A stretch of 64,000 nucleotides of DNA from Henricia sp. BOLD:AAB3569 (lineage: Eukaryota; Echinodermata; Asteroidea; Spinulosida; Echinasteridae), in contig JBBELK010000311.1 of the NCBI GenBank assembly GCA_037783545.1, positions 496,001-560,000 on the forward strand, given 5' to 3'. Below the pieces are notes generated by a model. It had not been told where the DNA came from and did no database searches. It saw only the letters and a list, made by a program, of their open reading frames with translations. The position numbers and the translations under genes were made by a program. Positions 61,334 through 64,000 of this stretch are shown piece after piece (within the stretch, counting starts at the first letter, position 1; each line of letters begins with the position of its first letter).

Positions 61334-62391
61334 TGGCTACATGCTTAGATTTTCAATTAAATATCAAATCCAAAAAAATATGCCTGACTAACTTCAATAG
61401 TTGGCAGTGATCTTCTGCAGTCAAAGAAAAAATGTTTTGAACGCCACATGCAATGTGTTGAAGCAAAATATCAATTTGAACATCAAATTCGTAGATCTAT
61501 ACAATTTATATGTCTGCCATCTTGGTATGGTAGGCGCAGTGGCGCACCCAGGTGGGATTTAGAACACTGCATACTCAGTGTCGGTATGCTGGTATGGCAC
61601 GTACCTGTGTGTATGTATTATGCTGCCGAACCCATCTCAGACAAAAACACATTTTAATAGTGTGTAAAAAACTCATAAAAATGTGTTAATTGGTGTACAT
61701 AATTTATACATGTACATTACAGAAATTGACCATTGCATCAGTAGTACATGTACAGATCAATAGACAGATTAATACAGTATCATCATTTTGGTTGATACAA
61801 TGTTATTATAATCGAGTGTAAGAAAATTATTGGCCAATGTTAACATTTTGTCAACTTTAACAAGTTGTGCGTAGTGAACGTTATTTAAACCCTCATACCA
61901 TTTCCTATTTTCCCCTTGCTATAACAAATCATACTGATAAACATACATGTAGCTAAATCTACGTCCCAAATTTTTTTTTTTTAAATATTATTTCTGGCAA
62001 GAGAAAGCTAAATGATGACATGTATTTTTTAAAGCTTTTTCGGACGGCCTTTCAAATCTACAAATCTGTTTCACGGGAAGGTGTGCATCGCTACAAGCAA
62101 ACGTGTAGCACAAGCAAATTATTATTTCGCTTAATTTGGAGGTGCGCAAATGCACTAATTATAATTACGAGGATCAGAAGACAAAGGTGGCTATGGCATG
62201 ATAAAGGTCTAAAAATTCAGATGGAGATTAATTTCTGAGTTAATAAATTCAACGTTTGGATTTTAGTACAAGTCGCTTTCTTTTTAACCTTTGAGAAAAA
62301 TGTTTTCTTTTAAGGCAGTAAGTGTGGGCATTGGCCAGTATGTGTGCAAAAACGTTGCGTCATAATTATAACACCTCACAAAGGTTCTTTG

Positions 62392-62527
62392 TAGACCGTA
62401 TCGAATAGCTGCCATCTTGTAGAGCGGTTTCTTTGTTCCGTGAGGACATGCATGTTTGCACATTTTGTGCTTACATTGTTGACCAATTTAAATCGACAAA
62501 AAGGTGGCAGCTATTTGATACGGTTTA
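62392..62527. repeat. MITE, TAGACCGTATCGAAT family
   Basis: Begins tagaccgtatcgaatagctg and ends cagctatttgatacggttta. The interior (catgcatgtttgcacatttt) resembles the 61-kb copy in inverted order. Confidence 0.75.
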
Positions 62528-62711
62528 TTGCATTTGGAAGAAAATTTACAATAATAAACCATGAAACTGAAAGACATTCTTCAGAACATGCTATATCACT
62601 TATTGCACCAGAGGCCTCCAACCTCCTCTTCTGCGCCATGAGCATCTTTTTTGATGGATACCGGCGCATTATAAATTTTCATTATTATTATTATTATTCA
62701 ATGCAGTTAAG

Positions 62712-62852
62712 TTAAAGGCACAGACTCGTCAGCAATGCGCGCGCACCAAATTCATGCCGTGAAATAGGCAGCTCCATAGCAAAGGCATGGAGCTGCGTAT
62801 TTCGTGGCACGAATTTGACACACGCGCATTGCTGACGAGCCCGTGTCTTTAA
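62712..62852. repeat. Fold-back element with TTAA ends
   Basis: ttaaaggcacagactcgtca at the left is mirrored by tgacgagcccgtgtctttaa at the right, with gcaatgcgcg/cgcgcattgc and agctccat/atggagct inside. Confidence 0.85.
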
Positions 62853-64000
62853 TGATGAAACCATGAATTTGCAATGTCCTGTCGTCAAATTCATTTGCCT
62901 GAACAGGACAAGGTATATGTAGGAAAAGTTAGAGAATGAGTGGGTGAGGTGTTCTAACCTATTTGTAGTCAACTGTTTAGAAAGAATCAAGTATTTGACC
63001 ACTGATTCAGACCTTGTACAAACATGAGACTGGCTGAACATTTTCCAGGTGTTTACTGATGAGAAATCTTCAATGTTTTCCACTTCGCATTAGGTTCTTT
63101 TTCCACGAAATTTGAATTTACTGATGCCTAAAGTCATTAAGCCTAACAATTAATCCTCCACAATCAATGCGATTTTACATACATGTACGTACATTGAACA
63201 CCCTATTTATAACGGTAAACTTTTCAATTACTAGTTTCAATGACCAGTGAAGATCACTCCATGCATCGTTATTACTATAGCTTTTGGTGAACCATTGCTT
63301 AAATGCTAAGAAATAAAAATACTAAACATATCTTTCAATAAAACTGACAGATTCTTTTGTCAAATATATTACGACTGTGTATACAAACATGCGAACAGCA
63401 AATACTCATTTTTATGTTCCAAGTGAACACGTCAGCGAGATTACAATAACATTTTTACTCTGTCCAGCGTGAGTATATCTTGGCTTCTAAAATAGCAATT
63501 GCTGCATTTATATTTATATATTAAACATATGCTAAAATCTAAGTAAAAATTAGTAAAAATCTCAGTATGAAATGAGCACCAGACAAAATATAAACGGGAA
63601 AACTGCGTATCATAAAAAACCTTTTAAATCTTTATACTATACTATACATGTGGGAAGTTTGTCTTGCCTGGCATAAATTCACCGACAGACCAGAGAACAA
63701 TTTCCTTTGCAGTTACTACGTTGGCCTCCTCAATTTAACCGCTAAAAGCCTCAACTGGTTGACCTTCTTGAAGCAAATTTGGAATTGTTACATCTAGGAT
63801 TTCTCTTTAGGCAGTTAGGTTGCATTCTTAGAAGCCTAACGTGTTTTCAATTCCCTCCAGCTCTGAGGCCAGATTGTCCCTCTCGCATACTTCATCGTCC
63901 TCAATTGCACTCATCAGCTGACAAAGATAAACCACAATAATTATTCCAGGGTTGTAAGTCTCCCTATGCTCGAGTCCCAAGTCAAGCCAAAAACAGGTGT

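Larger units (their letters stand above)
58495..64000. other. 3' flank, repeats only
   Basis: I find no further exon chain. Named contents are the fold-backs at 59270-59717, 59777-59929, 61188-61333, 62392-62527 and 62712-62852. The final bases (ctcgagtcccaagtcaagcc) resemble the CAAGT repeat of intron 2. Confidence 0.5.

Noticed and set aside
1-64000. CRISPR arrays, bacterial operons or phage
   Set aside because: Introns, LINE and SINE elements and splice-phased exons show animal nuclear DNA. No spaced direct repeats of CRISPR type were seen.

Overview
The window is animal (invertebrate) nuclear DNA. It is AT-leaning and intron-rich, and it carries many fold-back elements, LINE fragments, tRNA-derived sequences and an LTR element. 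Short palindromes such as TACATGTA, TACCGGTA and TAGGCCTA are very frequent. Together with a secreted multi-domain matrix-type gene this suggests a marine deuterostome invertebrate (echinoderm, hemichordate or amphioxus). That placement is an inference from texture, not a proven identification.

One gene dominates. Splice signals, reading phase and protein features let me assemble a plus-strand gene from 22458 to 58494. It has a TATA box at 22336, a start codon followed by a signal peptide at 22458, 23 proposed coding exons and a stop at 58494. The phases agree at every junction, and the total is 4017 coding bases (1338 residues). In order the product has a signal peptide, an extracellular region built from cadherin-like/Tandem-95-type beta-sandwich modules (the style best known from bacterial adhesins), a tryptophan/proline-rich insertion, a WAP four-disulfide domain placed inside one of the beta-sandwich modules, six thrombospondin type-1-like repeats, and a cysteine-rich end that resembles a cystine knot. 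I do not recognise a named gene with this architecture. Exon 9 (36515-36542) is the weak link: a LINE tail follows it closely.

Region by region. 1-9 kb has no convincing gene: palindrome-rich DNA, fold-back elements and a tRNA-like fragment. 9.5-13.1 kb holds decayed non-LTR retrotransposon pieces (RTE-like, plus strand; a jockey/I-type C-terminus, minus strand). 13.1-14.0 kb holds a nested fold-back element and a hairpin. 15.4-16.7 kb is a BEL/Pao-like gag relic with two in-frame TAG codons. 17.8-18.8 kb has three fold-back elements. 22.4-58.5 kb is the main gene. Its introns contain two inverted copies of a 0.8-0.9 kb TTAA-ended element around a LINE fragment (29.3-32.7 kb), two copies of one fold-back family (33.4 and 40.3 kb), a GC-rich minisatellite (42.4-43.5 kb), a non-autonomous LTR element with a tRNA-Ser primer site (45.8-48.5 kb), and a 1.84-kb exon-bearing unit present three times (51.6-56.7 kb). 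58.5-64 kb shows only repeats.

The best candidates for something undescribed are the chimeric secreted protein, its WAP-in-a-sandwich arrangement, its recently triplicated TSP1 exon pair, and a small fold-back element that twice inserted at the same AT/ATGGC context with empty sites visible in this window.
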